Shown here: positions 12,366-21,187 of the stretch, in pieces
Layout: the number at the start of each line of letters is the position of its first letter
Position numbering within the stretch: the first letter of the stretch is position 1
Source: Clostridia bacterium
GTDB taxonomy: Bacteria > Bacillota > Clostridia > UBA1381 > UBA9506
DNA: 64,000 nt
NCBI GenBank assembly: GCA_017416855.1
Contig: JAFQAZ010000024.1
Location: 1 to 64,000, forward strand
Direction: 5' to 3'
Notes under the pieces: generated by a model
The model's input: only the letters and a program-made list of their open reading frames with translations
Database searches by the model: none
What the model was told of the DNA's origin: nothing
Translations under genes and position numbers: made by a program

Positions 12366-12464
12366 TACCTAGATCACCTCATTTATTTTTTTCGCCCAAA
12401 TTATGTACTGAATTATGCGATGATAGCATAAAAACCCTATTTTGAACTTATAATGCAATTTATA

Positions 12465-12493
12465 ATACTATCATAGTCAAGTAAATATGTCAA
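12465..12493 (-). promoter_or_regulatory. rpoBC operon promoter
   Basis: Minus-strand TTGACA (12488-12493) and TAGTAT (12465-12470) are separated by 17 bases. This would leave an untranslated leader of about 90 nt before rpoB. It is the only good promoter in the rpoB upstream gap on this strand. Confidence 0.7.
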
Positions 12494-12583
12494 GGGGTTT
12501 TGGAAATTTTTTTAAATTAATGGTTAAAAATTTTCTCTTACCATAAAAAAGTGGATTTTTACCTTTATTAATATACAGCGGTA

Positions 12584-12592
12584 TGCTATAAT
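12584..12592 (+). promoter_or_regulatory. Extended -10 promoter of the MBL gene
   Basis: TGCTATAAT at 12584-12592 is an extended -10 element about 34 bases before the ATG at 12626. No good -35 is seen. It is divergent from the rpoB promoter. Confidence 0.55.
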
Positions 12593-12625
12593 ATTTTGTG
12601 TTATATTACTTTTGGAGTGAAACAT

Positions 12626-13486
12626 ATGAAAAAAAGATTATATTTAATTCCATTTTTATTGGTTCTTCTGATACTGAGTTTCTTGCCTGATGGACTGAAT
12701 GTTCAAAATGAACCGGAACTGGCCGAAGGGCAGATGAGAGTTTCATATATTGATGTAGGGCAGGGAGACAGTGCCTTTATTGAATTCCCTGAGGGAAAAA
12801 CAGCATTAATTGATGCTGGAGAAGCCTTTGCTGCAGAAGCGGTGATCCAACTGATTGAAGATTACGGATATGATACCATTGATTACATCATCTGTACCCA
12901 TCCGCATTCTGATCATATTGGCGGAATGAGTGAGGTGATTCAGAATTTTCAGATTGGAGCCATATATATGCCCAAAGTGAGTCACTCAAGCAAGACCTTT
13001 GAAACACTACTTTTAACGATTCAGGAAAAGGGTTTGGGGATTCATACGGCCAAAGCGGGTGTTTCTGTGTCTGTTTCACCGGAGATAACCATGGAATTCT
13101 TAGGGCCTTGCAGCGAATACTATGAAGAAATGAACGACTATTCGGCAGTAGTGAAGATATGTTATGGAGAGAATGCTTTTTTATTTACAGGGGATGCAGA
13201 GGTTTTGGCAGAACAAGAGATTCTGGCCGGCGGTTGTGATATTCGGGCCGATGTGCTTAAAGTAGGGCATCACGGTTCTGTAACGTCAACCTGTAAAGAG
13301 TTCCTACAGGCTGTGTCACCCCGCTTTGCGGTTATTTCTTCAGGGGCAGGGAATGACTATGGTCATCCTCATCGTGAAACGTTATCGAAACTTAAAAGAA
13401 TGGATATTGCTGTATTACGCACTGATCAGAAGGGAACCATTACATTTATGGCAGATGGAAACAGCGTTTGGGAGGTCAACCAATGA
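12626..13486 (+). CDS. Secreted or membrane-anchored ComEC-type metallo-beta-lactamase-fold hydrolase
   Basis: A 286-residue protein with an N-terminal hydrophobic anchor or signal (residues 6-20), followed by an MBL fold like the extracellular domain of ComEC/Rec2. Motifs are YIDVGQGDSAFIEFPEG, the metal site THPHSDH (residues 91-97), FTGDAE, and KVGHHGSVTST. Such proteins are thought to be nucleases or phosphodiesterases; the substrate here is unknown. The ATG at 12626 has GGAG 10 bases before it; an upstream in-frame TTG at 12596 overlaps the promoter and is rejected. Its stop overlaps the next gene's ATG (ATGA), so the two are translationally coupled. No competence channel domain is present, so it is not full ComEC. 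Confidence 0.88.
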   Translation: MKKRLYLIPFLLVLLILSFLPDGLNVQNEPELAEGQMRVSYIDVGQGDSAFIEFPEGKTALIDAGEAFAAEAVIQLIEDYGYDTIDYIICTHPHSDHIGGMSEVIQNFQIGAIYMPKVSHSSKTFETLLLTIQEKGLGIHTAKAGVSVSVSPEITMEFLGPCSEYYEEMNDYSAVVKICYGENAFLFTGDAEVLAEQEILAGGCDIRADVLKVGHHGSVTSTCKEFLQAVSPRFAVISSGAGNDYGHPHRETLSKLKRMDIAVLRTDQKGTITFMADGNSVWEVNQ

Positions 13487-13680
13487 GATATATCGTAGAC
13501 AGAATTGAAGAAAAATTTTTGGTCTTGGAAAAAGAAAAGGGAATTTTCATCTCCGTTCCCCTGGAATTGATTCCGGATGCCCAGGCAGGAGATTGCATTG
13601 ATGTTATTATTAATAAGGAAGAAACAAAAGACCGGCAGGAAAACGCCGGTCGGTTAATGGAATCTTTATTTGTGGATTAG
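13483..13680 (+). CDS. DUF3006 family small protein
   Basis: Sixty-five residues beginning MRYIVDRIEEKFLVLE and containing SVPLELIPDAQAGDCIDV, the pattern of DUF3006. These proteins commonly sit directly after ComEC-like MBL genes, as here, where the ATG lies in an ATGA overlap behind GGAGGT. The function is unknown; the tight coupling implies it works with the hydrolase. Its stop overlaps by a few bases with the convergent spoIIR stop, so there is no room for a terminator. Confidence 0.85.
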   Translation: MRYIVDRIEEKFLVLEKEKGIFISVPLELIPDAQAGDCIDVIINKEETKDRQENAGRLMESLFVD

Positions 13681-14267
13681 TGAGTCCAGAAGTCTGTAAA
13701 ACGTTGCCAAAGCTCTACTAATTTAAAGGAAGGTTTAATGACAATGCGGTCGCTTTCGCAAATGAGCTTATAGGTTTCAGGACTGAGTGATCCCTGCAGA
13801 AGAGCAAGTTCCTTCTCGCCAAGCTGTCCCTGAGTTTCGGTGGTGAAGCAGAGGGGTGGGTACATCACACACCACCAGTTTTCGCCTTTTCCTTCTCCGA
13901 TGACAATACGAACGGCGTTGTATTTTCCGGCAGGTAGGGTCAGATTGTCATAACTCTTTTGCGGAAAATCAAAAAAACCACGGCTGATGGTGATTGGATA
14001 AGAATAACCGTTTTTTTCTACTTCACGTTTACAAACAGCAAGAATCTCTTGATCCGTCAGGAGATGCTTGCTGTTTTTTGCTTCCTGTAGGAGACGATCA
14101 CGAACAGATAGCTTTAACAACTGATCCTCTTCGGAATTACTGTTGGCAATAATATGCAAGCGGACAATGCTTTCTTTTAGTTCCTGTGATACTCCTTCAG
14201 AGGCATTGGCCCAGCTCACGGTGAGCAACAGGGCAGCAATGAGGGAAAAGGCAAACATATTTTTCAT
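13677..14267 (-). CDS. spoIIR: Stage II sporulation protein R
   Basis: Secreted signalling protein that, in Bacillus, is made in the forespore and activates SpoIIGA to process pro-sigma-E in the mother cell. The protein has an N-terminal signal peptide, then IVRLHIIANSNSEEDQLLKL, LPAGKYNAVRIVIGEGKG and ENWWCVMYPPLCF, all hallmarks of SpoIIR. I prefer the ATG at 14267 (AGGAG eight bases upstream) over the GTG at 14276, giving 196 residues. Its presence is the clearest evidence that the host forms endospores. It is transcribed toward the MBL/DUF3006 pair. Confidence 0.94.
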   Translation of the reverse strand: MKNMFAFSLIAALLLTVSWANASEGVSQELKESIVRLHIIANSNSEEDQLLKLSVRDRLLQEAKNSKHLLTDQEILAVCKREVEKNGYSYPITISRGFFDFPQKSYDNLTLPAGKYNAVRIVIGEGKGENWWCVMYPPLCFTTETQGQLGEKELALLQGSLSPETYKLICESDRIVIKPSFKLVELWQRFTDFWTH

Positions 14268-14355
14268 TTGGTTCACTCCTATGTATTTTTTTAGTTATAA
14301 TAACAGTATGTACAAAAAAATACCATTTAAACCTGAAAATTTTTATAAAATTGCT

Positions 14356-14373
14356 ATTGCATTTTTATGCATA
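14356..14373 (+). promoter_or_regulatory. ARG-box-like operator
   Basis: TGCAT-TTTT-ATGCA (14358-14371) is a perfect inverted repeat fitting the ArgR/AhrC box layout (TGAAT-N4-ATTCA) except for one symmetric substitution. It overlaps the -35 element of the argC promoter, the right place for arginine repression. Confidence 0.5.
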
Positions 14374-14385
14374 GTAGTGTATAAT
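14357..14385 (+). promoter_or_regulatory. argCB promoter
   Basis: TTGCAT (14357-14362), 17 bases, TATAAT (14380-14385). The perfect -10 and spacing lie about 33 bases before the argC ATG. Confidence 0.75.
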
Positions 14386-14417
14386 AATACATATTTGTTT
14401 TAGAAGGGACGTTTTTT

Positions 14418-15455
14418 ATGGTTAAAGTAGGTATTTTAGGTGCAACTGGTTATGCAGGCAGTGAAATTGTCCGGCTTTTATCTCAGCACGGCGGTGTGGA
14501 GCTTTCAATGCTCACTTCCAAAAGCTATGCTGGGCAGAAAATGTCGGATATTTACCCTGCCTTAAAAGGTATATGCGATATGGTGTTAGAAGAGGCAGAG
14601 CCGGAGGTTGTGGCAGAAAAGTGTGATGTGGTATTCACTGCTTTGCCCCATGGAGCTTCTAAAGAAGTGATTCCCAAATTATATGCATTAGGGCTTAAAG
14701 TGATTGATTTATCCGGTGACTACCGGTATAATGATCCGGCTGTATATGAAGAATGGTATAAAGAGGCTCATTCTTCCCCCGAATTGTTGGCAGAATCGGT
14801 TTATGGTATGCCGGAATTGCATAGGGACGATATTAAAAAGACTCGTCTGGTGGGTAATCCCGGTTGTTATACAACCTGCTCCATTTTGGGACTGGCGCCC
14901 TTGCTGGCTGCCGGGGTGGTAGAAGAAAAGAATATTATTATTGATGCAAAATCCGGTGTATCCGGAGCCGGCCGCGGTCTTGCACAGGCATTCCATTTCT
15001 GTGAATGTACAGAAAGTATGAAGGCTTACAAGGTGGCCACGCACCGTCATACCTCTGAGATTGAGCAGGAACTTTCTTTGCTTGCAGGTTCAGATATTAA
15101 GCTGTCTTTCACGCCACATCTGGTACCGATGAAGCGCGGCATTTATGCAACAATTTATGCAAACCTAAAGGAGCCTAAGAGCAAGGAAGAGTTAATGAAA
15201 CTCTATCATACATTTTATGATAACGAACCTTTTATCCGTCTGCACGATCAGGGCGTGCCGGAAAGCAATTTTGTATCCGGCTCAAACTTTGTGGATATCG
15301 GACTTTGTGTAGATGAACGGTTAAACCGTGTCATTGTCATCAGCACCATTGATAATCTGGTGAAGGGTGCAGCCGGACAGGCGATTCAGAATATGAATCT
15401 GCTCTGTGGTTTCCCGGAAACACAAGGTCTTTCCGGAGCCGGCTTTTATCTGTAA
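14418..15455 (+). CDS. argC: N-acetyl-gamma-glutamyl-phosphate reductase
   Basis: NADPH-dependent third step of arginine biosynthesis, 345 residues. It has the N-terminal Rossmann motif [17 protein letters not shown] and the catalytic cysteine in [27 protein letters not shown] and [11 protein letters not shown] follow, then [17 protein letters not shown]. The ATG follows AAGGGA. It is followed 16 bases later by argB. argJ and argD, often in the same operon, are absent here, so the rest of the pathway must be elsewhere. Confidence 0.97.
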   Translation: MVKVGILGATGYAGSEIVRLLSQHGGVELSMLTSKSYAGQKMSDIYPALKGICDMVLEEAEPEVVAEKCDVVFTALPHGASKEVIPKLYALGLKVIDLSGDYRYNDPAVYEEWYKEAHSSPELLAESVYGMPELHRDDIKKTRLVGNPGCYTTCSILGLAPLLAAGVVEEKNIIIDAKSGVSGAGRGLAQAFHFCECTESMKAYKVATHRHTSEIEQELSLLAGSDIKLSFTPHLVPMKRGIYATIYANLKEPKSKEELMKLYHTFYDNEPFIRLHDQGVPESNFVSGSNFVDIGLCVDERLNRVIVISTIDNLVKGAAGQAIQNMNLLCGFPETQGLSGAGFYL

Positions 15456-15471
15456 AACAGGAGGAAAAACA

Positions 15472-16341
15472 ATGCAGGAATTGATTAAAAAGGCAGGCAT
15501 ATTGGTTGAGGCTCTGCCTTATATACAAAAATTATATGACAAAACAGTTGTGATTAAGTATGGCGGCAATGCCATGGTTAACGAAGAATTAAAGAACTCC
15601 GTTATGGAGGATGTTACGCTTCTTAAATATGTAGGTATGCACCCTGTGGTGGTTCATGGTGGCGGTCCGGACATTACAGCAGCTTTAAAAACCTATCAGA
15701 TTGAAAGCCGTTTTGAAAATGGTCTCAGAGTGACCGATGCCGAAACTATGCGTGTGGCACAGATGGTATTGGTGGGTAAAACCAATAAAGAGATTGTGTC
15801 TTTGGTGAATAAAAAGGGTGGTAAGGCTGTAGGTGTTTGCGGTATTGACGGGAATCTGATTGAATGTGAACCCCTTCGTGAGGATGCCGACGGCAACCCC
15901 ATTGATATCGGTTTTGTGGGCAAAATTGTGAAGATTAATACAAAGCTTTTGGAGACTCTTACAAAAGATGAATTCATCCCAGTAGTGGCGCCGATTGGCG
16001 TTGATAAAAACGGACAGAGTTATAACATTAATGCTGATACAGTAGCCGGTGCTGTGGCGGCAGCAGTAGGTGCTGAAAAACTGATGTTCTTAACAGATGT
16101 GGAAGGGGTTAAGGATAAAGACGGCAACATTATTTACGCTATGACGGCAGAATCTGCTGAAGGTTATATTGAAGATGGCACCATCAGTGGGGGGATGATT
16201 CCCAAGGTGCGCGGATGTGTGGAGGCGGTAGAGCAGGGAGTGAAGCGTGTGCATATTATTGATGGCCGTATTCTGCACTCCATTCTGCTTGAAATCTTTA
16301 CAGATACCGGTATTGGTACCATGTTCTCTCAAGAGATTTAA
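15472..16341 (+). CDS. argB: Acetylglutamate kinase
   Basis: Second step of arginine synthesis: ATP-dependent phosphorylation of N-acetylglutamate. The protein has the amino-acid-kinase motifs [17 protein letters not shown], and LTDVEGV, plus GGMIPKV near the C-terminus, and is 289 residues, the usual length. The ATG at 15472 follows AGGAGG; an in-frame ATG at 15406 lies inside argC and is rejected. The gene is followed by a strong terminator. Feedback-type N-terminal extensions seen in arginine-sensitive forms are only partly present, so allosteric behaviour cannot be judged. Confidence 0.97.
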   Translation: MQELIKKAGILVEALPYIQKLYDKTVVIKYGGNAMVNEELKNSVMEDVTLLKYVGMHPVVVHGGGPDITAALKTYQIESRFENGLRVTDAETMRVAQMVLVGKTNKEIVSLVNKKGGKAVGVCGIDGNLIECEPLREDADGNPIDIGFVGKIVKINTKLLETLTKDEFIPVVAPIGVDKNGQSYNINADTVAGAVAAAVGAEKLMFLTDVEGVKDKDGNIIYAMTAESAEGYIEDGTISGGMIPKVRGCVEAVEQGVKRVHIIDGRILHSILLEIFTDTGIGTMFSQEI

Positions 16342-16368
16342 GTTGTTCATAAATGGTTTACATAATTA

Positions 16369-16402
16369 CCAGAGATTGTGCCTTGCAGTCTCTGGTTTTT
16401 TT
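16369..16402 (+). terminator. Terminator after argCB
   Basis: CCAGAGA (16369-16375) pairs with TCTCTGG (16389-16395), followed by a run of seven T. Confidence 0.85.
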
Positions 16403-16412
16403 GTGTTATACT
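16383..16412 (+). promoter_or_regulatory. Candidate promoter of the SleB-like gene
   Basis: TTGCAG (16383-16388), 18 bases, TATACT (16407-16412). It overlaps the downstream half of the argB terminator hairpin, so its strength is uncertain. Confidence 0.4.
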
Positions 16413-16445
16413 GTTAGAGTACTAAAGCCCGGGAGGAAAAAGACA

Positions 16446-17297
16446 ATGAAAAAACAATGGATTTGTTTGACAGTTGTGCTTTGCCTGCTGAGCCTGATAG
16501 GTAAAGCCGTACCGGCAGCAGAAGACATCAGCTTTGATACGCCTATTACTATGACTGTGAACGGAAACCTGATTAAAATGGACACAAAACCCTTTCTCCA
16601 TAAAGGAACCACATATGTTCCCATCCGATTTGTGGGAGAAGCCCTGCGGGCAGACAGCGTGGAGTGGGATAGCGAACGGGACACAGCGGTGATCCGACAA
16701 CAAGATACGGTGATTGAACTGCCGAAAAACAGTGGCGGCGGTTATGTGAATGGACGGTATGTACCAGTGGAAAACGGCATTAAGCTGGTTAATGACCGGA
16801 TATTTGTACCGGTTCGCTTTGTTTCTGAAAATATGAATTGTCAAGTAGATTGGATTTCAGAGACCTATACCGTGAATATAAAAAAAGCGGGCATTACGGT
16901 TCCTAAGCCTCTGGTGGGGACGAGAAACTATACGGATGACGAAATTTATTGGCTATCAAAAATTGTTCATGCAGAGAGCCGGGGAGAGCCTATGGAAGGA
17001 AAAATTGCCGTGGCCAATGTGGTGCTGAACCGCGTGAAAAGCAAGGACTATCCTAACACCATCTACGGTGTGATTTTTGACCGCAAGCACGGTGTGCAGT
17101 TTACACCGGTATTAGATGGTAGTATTTATTTAACACCAGAAGGAGATAGTGTCATTGCGGCAAAGCGGGCGCTAGAAGGGGAGAACCCCATTGGCAGCTG
17201 CTTGTTCTTTTTGAATCCGCAGACGGCAGAGAGTCAATGGATTCTGAATAATCGCCCCTATTTTACCACTATTGATAATCACGCGTTTTATTTATAA
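16446..17297 (+). CDS. Stalk-domain cell-wall hydrolase (SleB/CwlJ family)
   Basis: A secreted protein of 283 residues. A signal peptide (about 1-25) is followed by a copper-amine-oxidase N-terminal-like stalk domain (repeats THKG-type, with TYVPIRFVGEALRADSVEWD and FVPVRFVSENMNCQVDW) and then a Hydrolase_2 domain. The hydrolase domain has LSKIVHAESRGEPMEGKIAV, NVVLNRVKS and FTPVLDG, typical of SleB/CwlJ cortex-lytic or spore-associated hydrolases with a catalytic Glu in HAESRGE. The ATG at 16446 follows GGGAGG. Its likely role is peptidoglycan cleavage, perhaps in germination; vegetative roles are also possible. Despite the domain name there is no oxidase activity. Confidence 0.88.
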   Translation: MKKQWICLTVVLCLLSLIGKAVPAAEDISFDTPITMTVNGNLIKMDTKPFLHKGTTYVPIRFVGEALRADSVEWDSERDTAVIRQQDTVIELPKNSGGGYVNGRYVPVENGIKLVNDRIFVPVRFVSENMNCQVDWISETYTVNIKKAGITVPKPLVGTRNYTDDEIYWLSKIVHAESRGEPMEGKIAVANVVLNRVKSKDYPNTIYGVIFDRKHGVQFTPVLDGSIYLTPEGDSVIAAKRALEGENPIGSCLFFLNPQTAESQWILNNRPYFTTIDNHAFYL

Positions 17298-17336
17298 AAC
17301 AAGGCTGTCACTTTGTTGTGACAGCCTTGTTTTTTA
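17297..17336. terminator. Bidirectional terminator between convergent stalk-domain genes
   Basis: ACAAGGCTGTCA and TGACAGCCTTGT form a 12-bp stem with A-rich and T-rich flanks, so it can serve both the plus-strand hydrolase and the minus-strand gene at 17337. Confidence 0.9.
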
Positions 17337-18872
17337 CTATTCTTTATAAAGCTCTGCAAAAGGAACCGTGTTTTTGGGAATCACAACCCGCCGATCGCGT
17401 TTGGATTCAAAATCACGGGTAGATTCACCGGTTTGGATTTCTAATGTGAATTCCCTTGTGGCGCCTTCAATATCGGGAATGGCTTGTTTTTTCATTTTGA
17501 CGGAAAAACTGGATTCCGACTTAAACGGTGTTCCTTCCGGCATTTCTGAAACCAACGATATTTTCAGAGAGACATCCGTATTCTGCAAAATCTTTTTTTG
17601 ATTTTCATATGTGACATCATCCAAAGGAGAGCCACTAAGCGCATTTTTCAATACCGAAATTCTCAGTAAATTCTCTTTTAATTCGGTCGGTGCCGGATTG
17701 TATTGCCGGATATATGTGCCGTCCCAATGCCGTGAGGTTTTAAAGCAGGAATTGTCAAATAAATCCATGTAGGCGGTTAGTAAAGCGTCGATGGACTGCA
17801 CGCTGCGAGAGTAAAGCATATCATCCCGGAGAATGATGGTTTCAAAAAGCTCCCACTCACTTTTGGCAGTGGATAAAACATCGGCATCATTGGAAAAGTC
17901 GATGTTTGTATAAAATAAAGAAAGTAATTCATCCGGCTGAAAAGCAACATACTGTTTGGCTATCTGGTCGGCTAATGCAGGTTGCTCTAGATCACGGAAA
18001 ATATCAGCCAGTCCGGCACTTCTGATATACTTTGTCCGATTGGTTCCGTACACAGAATCAATTTCAAGATGATGAGATTTGCTGAGCTTTGACAATGTCC
18101 ACAGGTGTGGATTTTTGAACATGATATTTAAAAAATCGGGGTCAATATTCATTAACTGCGATAGCTTTGCCTGAACAGAGGCAAAAGAACCGCCCTTTTT
18201 ACCGTCGAAAACATTGGTTTCCGTAGAAGAAAGAGAAAGATCCGCTGCCCAGTTTTTGGGTGTGCCATCAATATCCGGCACGTTTTCGGAAACATAGTGC
18301 AGGGTGATGTTGGTTGCGGAATTACCAGCCTCAGGTGCTGCAGGTACAAAAGGCTTATCAAACAGCAGATTTAAATAGAGGGAGCGGGAGGCAATTTCTT
18401 GTTTCCACTCTGCAGTATCAATCAAAACAACTTCGCGGGCGTAAGGGTTCCAGTTTACTTTAACGCCAAGGCTTTCAGCCAAAAAGCGAACCGGCACAAA
18501 GGTGCGTCCCTGAATCAGGCAGGCAGGCTCATCCATGTTAACGGTTTCTCTTTCATCATTCCGGATGATTTCGGCGGAAGGATTATCCAGCGTCATAGTA
18601 ATGGAGAAGGAATCCTTTGTCGCAGTTACGGTTCTGGTGGCCTCATCAAAAGTAACGTCCAGATGTGCCCGCTCCATAATGGCACGAACCGGCACCAGGG
18701 TCCTTCCGTTTGCGATAATGGGAGTTGCATCGGGAAACATAACAGCATCGCCATTGTATGTGACGGCGATGGGTTTTTCGGTTATGGTAATCATTTCTTC
18801 TTCAGCAGCACAGACAAACGAGGTGCACAGAAGGAAGAAAACAGTCAGCATAGACAGAAACTTCGTTTTCAT
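17337..18872 (-). CDS. Secreted stalk-domain protein of unknown function
   Basis: A 511-residue exported protein: signal peptide MKTKFLSMLTVFFLLCTSFV ending in an A-x-A-like site. A copper-amine-oxidase-like stalk domain follows (two beta repeats, GRTLVPVRAIMERAHLDVTF and GRTFVPVRFLAESLGVKVNW, residues about 55-150). The large C-terminal part (about 160-511) I do not recognise; it has an alternating helix-rich region and a final beta-rich stretch. It shares the stalk module with its convergent neighbour, suggesting that both bind the cell wall. The ATG follows AAAGGAG and its own promoter lies upstream. Copper binding or oxidase activity should not be inferred from the stalk domain. Confidence 0.8.
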   Translation of the reverse strand: MKTKFLSMLTVFFLLCTSFVCAAEEEMITITEKPIAVTYNGDAVMFPDATPIIANGRTLVPVRAIMERAHLDVTFDEATRTVTATKDSFSITMTLDNPSAEIIRNDERETVNMDEPACLIQGRTFVPVRFLAESLGVKVNWNPYAREVVLIDTAEWKQEIASRSLYLNLLFDKPFVPAAPEAGNSATNITLHYVSENVPDIDGTPKNWAADLSLSSTETNVFDGKKGGSFASVQAKLSQLMNIDPDFLNIMFKNPHLWTLSKLSKSHHLEIDSVYGTNRTKYIRSAGLADIFRDLEQPALADQIAKQYVAFQPDELLSLFYTNIDFSNDADVLSTAKSEWELFETIILRDDMLYSRSVQSIDALLTAYMDLFDNSCFKTSRHWDGTYIRQYNPAPTELKENLLRISVLKNALSGSPLDDVTYENQKKILQNTDVSLKISLVSEMPEGTPFKSESSFSVKMKKQAIPDIEGATREFTLEIQTGESTRDFESKRDRRVVIPKNTVPFAELYKE

Positions 18873-18911
18873 ATAAAACTCCTTTCGGGGTTCTTGTGTT
18901 CATACAGTAGA

Positions 18912-18940
18912 ATTGTACCATAGAATGGCTCAAAATACAA
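18912..18940 (-). promoter_or_regulatory. Promoter of the stalk-domain gene
   Basis: Minus-strand TTGTAT (18935-18940), 17 bases, TACAAT (18912-18917), about 40 bases before the start at 18872. Confidence 0.55.
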
Positions 18941-18999
18941 GAAAAAAATGGAAACGCGGAATTTTGCAAGAAAAAAATTAAAAAAGAAGAAAAAAAGTA

Positions 19000-19028
19000 T
19001 TGACAAACCTTTTGTTCTGTGGTATCAT
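19000..19028 (+). promoter_or_regulatory. tRNA-Leu promoter
   Basis: Consensus TTGACA (19000-19005), 17 bases, TATCAT (19023-19028), 36 bases before the mature tRNA. Confidence 0.8.
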
Positions 19029-19063
19029 ATTAACGTTGTCGAAAGATGATGAAATTAATATTT

Positions 19064-19150
19064 GCGGATATGGCGGAATTGGCAGACGCGCTAGCTTCAG
19101 GTGCTAGTGGGAGCAATCTCGTGGAGGTTCAAGTCCTCTTATCCGCACCA
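19064..19150 (+). tRNA. tRNA-Leu (anticodon CAG)
   Basis: A type II tRNA of 87 bases with encoded CCA. The acceptor GCGGATA pairs with TATCCGC (19140-19146), followed by A73 and CCA. The anticodon stem CTAGC/GCTAG encloses loop TTCAGGT, so the anticodon is CAG, reading CUG. The extended variable arm (TGGGAGCAATCTCG region) and GGTTCAAGTCC T-loop are as expected for tRNA-Leu. It is a single gene flanked by its own promoter and terminator, with no integrated element beside it. Confidence 0.97.
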
Positions 19151-19186
19151 ATCGGTAAGATTCAAAGAATCTTACCGATTTTTTTG
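19151..19186 (+). terminator. Terminator of tRNA-Leu
   Basis: ATCGGTAAGATTC and GAATCTTACCGAT form a 13-bp stem with a 3-base loop, followed by T7, directly abutting the tRNA CCA. Confidence 0.92.
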
Positions 19187-19289
19187 TCTGCGGATTGTGG
19201 AAGAGAATTTATGGAAATCTTACAACACATACCATATTGCTTACGGCAGCAGTTGTTTCCGTTATGGTTTATAGAAGAAAAACAGCGTA

Positions 19290-19320
19290 AAAAAGCGTTC
19301 CCGCAGGAACGCTTTTTGTT
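19290..19320 (-). terminator. Terminator of the 22051-19321 operon
   Basis: GCGTTCC-CGCA-GGAACGC with AAAAA on one side and TTTTT on the other, directly after the minus-strand stop codon. Confidence 0.85.
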
Positions 19321-21168
19321 TTAGTCTATATTTGTTAACAACACATAATCCCAACCGTCAATGTTTTCGATGGTCACAACGGCTTTGCCGTCGCAGGCGG
19401 TTTGTGTCAGGAAGCTGAGCTCACCATCCGGACCAATTTCGTAAACAGGCTTATCACTTCTGATTTCACATTGAAAACAGCCGGTTTTGTCAAAGGATGC
19501 GTTGGTGAGCATCAAAGTCATATTACCCTCTGCATCGGCCCTGACAGTCGGCATAATCTTAATGGTTTCCGGTGTTTTCAAGGGAAGCTTTTCGCCTGAA
19601 ATCCAGTCTAAAACATTGCCGATTTGTGCTTTTTTGCCGTGGGTTTTAGTAGAGTTCATAAAGAAATAACCATCTGCGGCAAAACGACTGCCTATATCGT
19701 TTATGTAAAGACTGCACCCCAGTTTCTCGTGGGTGATGGTTTCTAAGTTTGATACCACCTGTGCGGTTTCTGTTATATCGAACTCATAAGCATTACCGGA
19801 GTTATTGATATAATAAGAAAAGTTCATAAAGGCATCGCGGTAATGGTTTTTATAGTCTCCGCAAAGGAAGTGGTCAGAAAACCGCTCTGCCATACCGCTC
19901 AGGTGCGCTCTTTTTACTTTGCCACCGCAGAACTCACTATAGCCTTTTTCCTGCAGAACTTCTACACCATGGCCATCGGTCACAACGCCCTTTTCCAGAA
20001 TGAACCTGATTTTTTCATCGCTCAGGGTGTTCCAGGCATCTCCCAGAACAAAGAAGGCCAGGGCACTTTCAAAATCATAGGTTATGGGAATGCTGAGCTC
20101 ACAAAGGGTTCTGGCAAGACCGCGACCGACACAGTAAACACCGGCGGATTGTAAACCTTGGTTTTTCGCTGTCAGTACATCCCATTTTTTAGAGGAAGAC
20201 GCCAGCATATCCAGTAGCGGTTGTCTGTCGTAGAAAATATCATTATTATACAGCACACCGTTACAGCCGGACATCAGTGCCAGGGTAGACTCCAGTTCGG
20301 TAAAATGAATGGAGCGATCCAAGGTCTGATAGTTAAAGGCTTCGTATTCGTACTGAATATCGGTGATTCTTTCAGGATAGCTTTGCAGCTGCAACTGCAC
20401 AGCCAGGCACTTATCAAATACGGCAAGGGGCGTCCGTTCGTCGTAAAAGCCGCCGCCGGGACGGCCCTTAACGGCCCGGCTAGCCTCTGCCCATTGTGGA
20501 ATGTCGTTTCCCCAGATGGACATATAGCCAATCTTTGTTTCTGGACTTGTTTTCTGAATGCTGTCTGCGATAATGTCATAGAGTTGCTCGGTGTTTTTAA
20601 GGACAAAATTCCACCGTTGTACGGCTAAATCTCTGTCTTTTCTTTCGGTTTCTACCAGCTCTTTTCGATCAAAATGATAGCCGTATGCCTCGTTGAACTG
20701 TCGGATGCATTCGTCACAATAACAATTGCTTACCTGCAAATCGTCATCAGACCAGATGAAATCGGCACCTGTTTTGGCTAAAGTCGAATATTTATATTTA
20801 GTATACTGTTTAAAATCATCGCCGGAAATACAAAGATGGCTTTTTGAAACTTCGCCATTTTCATTCGTTTCGTATTGTAAATCACTTTTGGGTAAAAGGT
20901 CCCAACCATCTTCTGTGTGACCGCGAGTGCAAAGCACATTAATGCCCACACTTTGAATGCCAATTTCTTTATATCTTTTAATTCTGTCTGTTAAAATTTC
21001 TGCAGTTTTATCAATAAAATCTTTGTCCCAATAACTATGATGACAGAATTCCACAAATAAAGTTATTTCGTCAATGTGTTCTGCATTTTTTTTTATAAAC
21101 TCAAGATGTTCGTTAAAGTTTTCGTCACAGTAATAGCGGTTATAACCGATGCGGAGCACTTTTTTCAT
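19321..21168 (-). CDS. Putative TIM-barrel glycoside hydrolase
   Basis: About 615 residues, no signal peptide, so cytoplasmic. The N-terminal half reads like a (beta/alpha)8 barrel: EITLFVEFCHHSYWDKDF, GIQSVGINVLCTRGH, then ADFIWSDDDLQVSNCYCDECIRQFNE. The acidic WSDDD followed by CYCDEC is reminiscent of barrel glycosidases that carry a CxCxxC loop. Later parts look like a glutaminase/beta-galactosidase-like trimerisation domain and a C-terminal beta domain. I could not assign a numbered GH family. The ATG at 21168 is preferred to 21198 because AAGGAC lies upstream. It overlaps nothing and follows the epimerase gene in one operon. Confidence 0.65.
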   Translation of the reverse strand: MKKVLRIGYNRYYCDENFNEHLEFIKKNAEHIDEITLFVEFCHHSYWDKDFIDKTAEILTDRIKRYKEIGIQSVGINVLCTRGHTEDGWDLLPKSDLQYETNENGEVSKSHLCISGDDFKQYTKYKYSTLAKTGADFIWSDDDLQVSNCYCDECIRQFNEAYGYHFDRKELVETERKDRDLAVQRWNFVLKNTEQLYDIIADSIQKTSPETKIGYMSIWGNDIPQWAEASRAVKGRPGGGFYDERTPLAVFDKCLAVQLQLQSYPERITDIQYEYEAFNYQTLDRSIHFTELESTLALMSGCNGVLYNNDIFYDRQPLLDMLASSSKKWDVLTAKNQGLQSAGVYCVGRGLARTLCELSIPITYDFESALAFFVLGDAWNTLSDEKIRFILEKGVVTDGHGVEVLQEKGYSEFCGGKVKRAHLSGMAERFSDHFLCGDYKNHYRDAFMNFSYYINNSGNAYEFDITETAQVVSNLETITHEKLGCSLYINDIGSRFAADGYFFMNSTKTHGKKAQIGNVLDWISGEKLPLKTPETIKIMPTVRADAEGNMTLMLTNASFDKTGCFQCEIRSDKPVYEIGPDGELSFLTQTACDGKAVVTIENIDGWDYVLLTNID

Positions 21169-21187
21169 GGCTGTTGTCCTTTCGTGA

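Noticed and set aside
16446-18872. Copper amine oxidase enzymes
   Set aside because: Only the N-terminal stalk-like module is present; there is no catalytic domain or topaquinone site.
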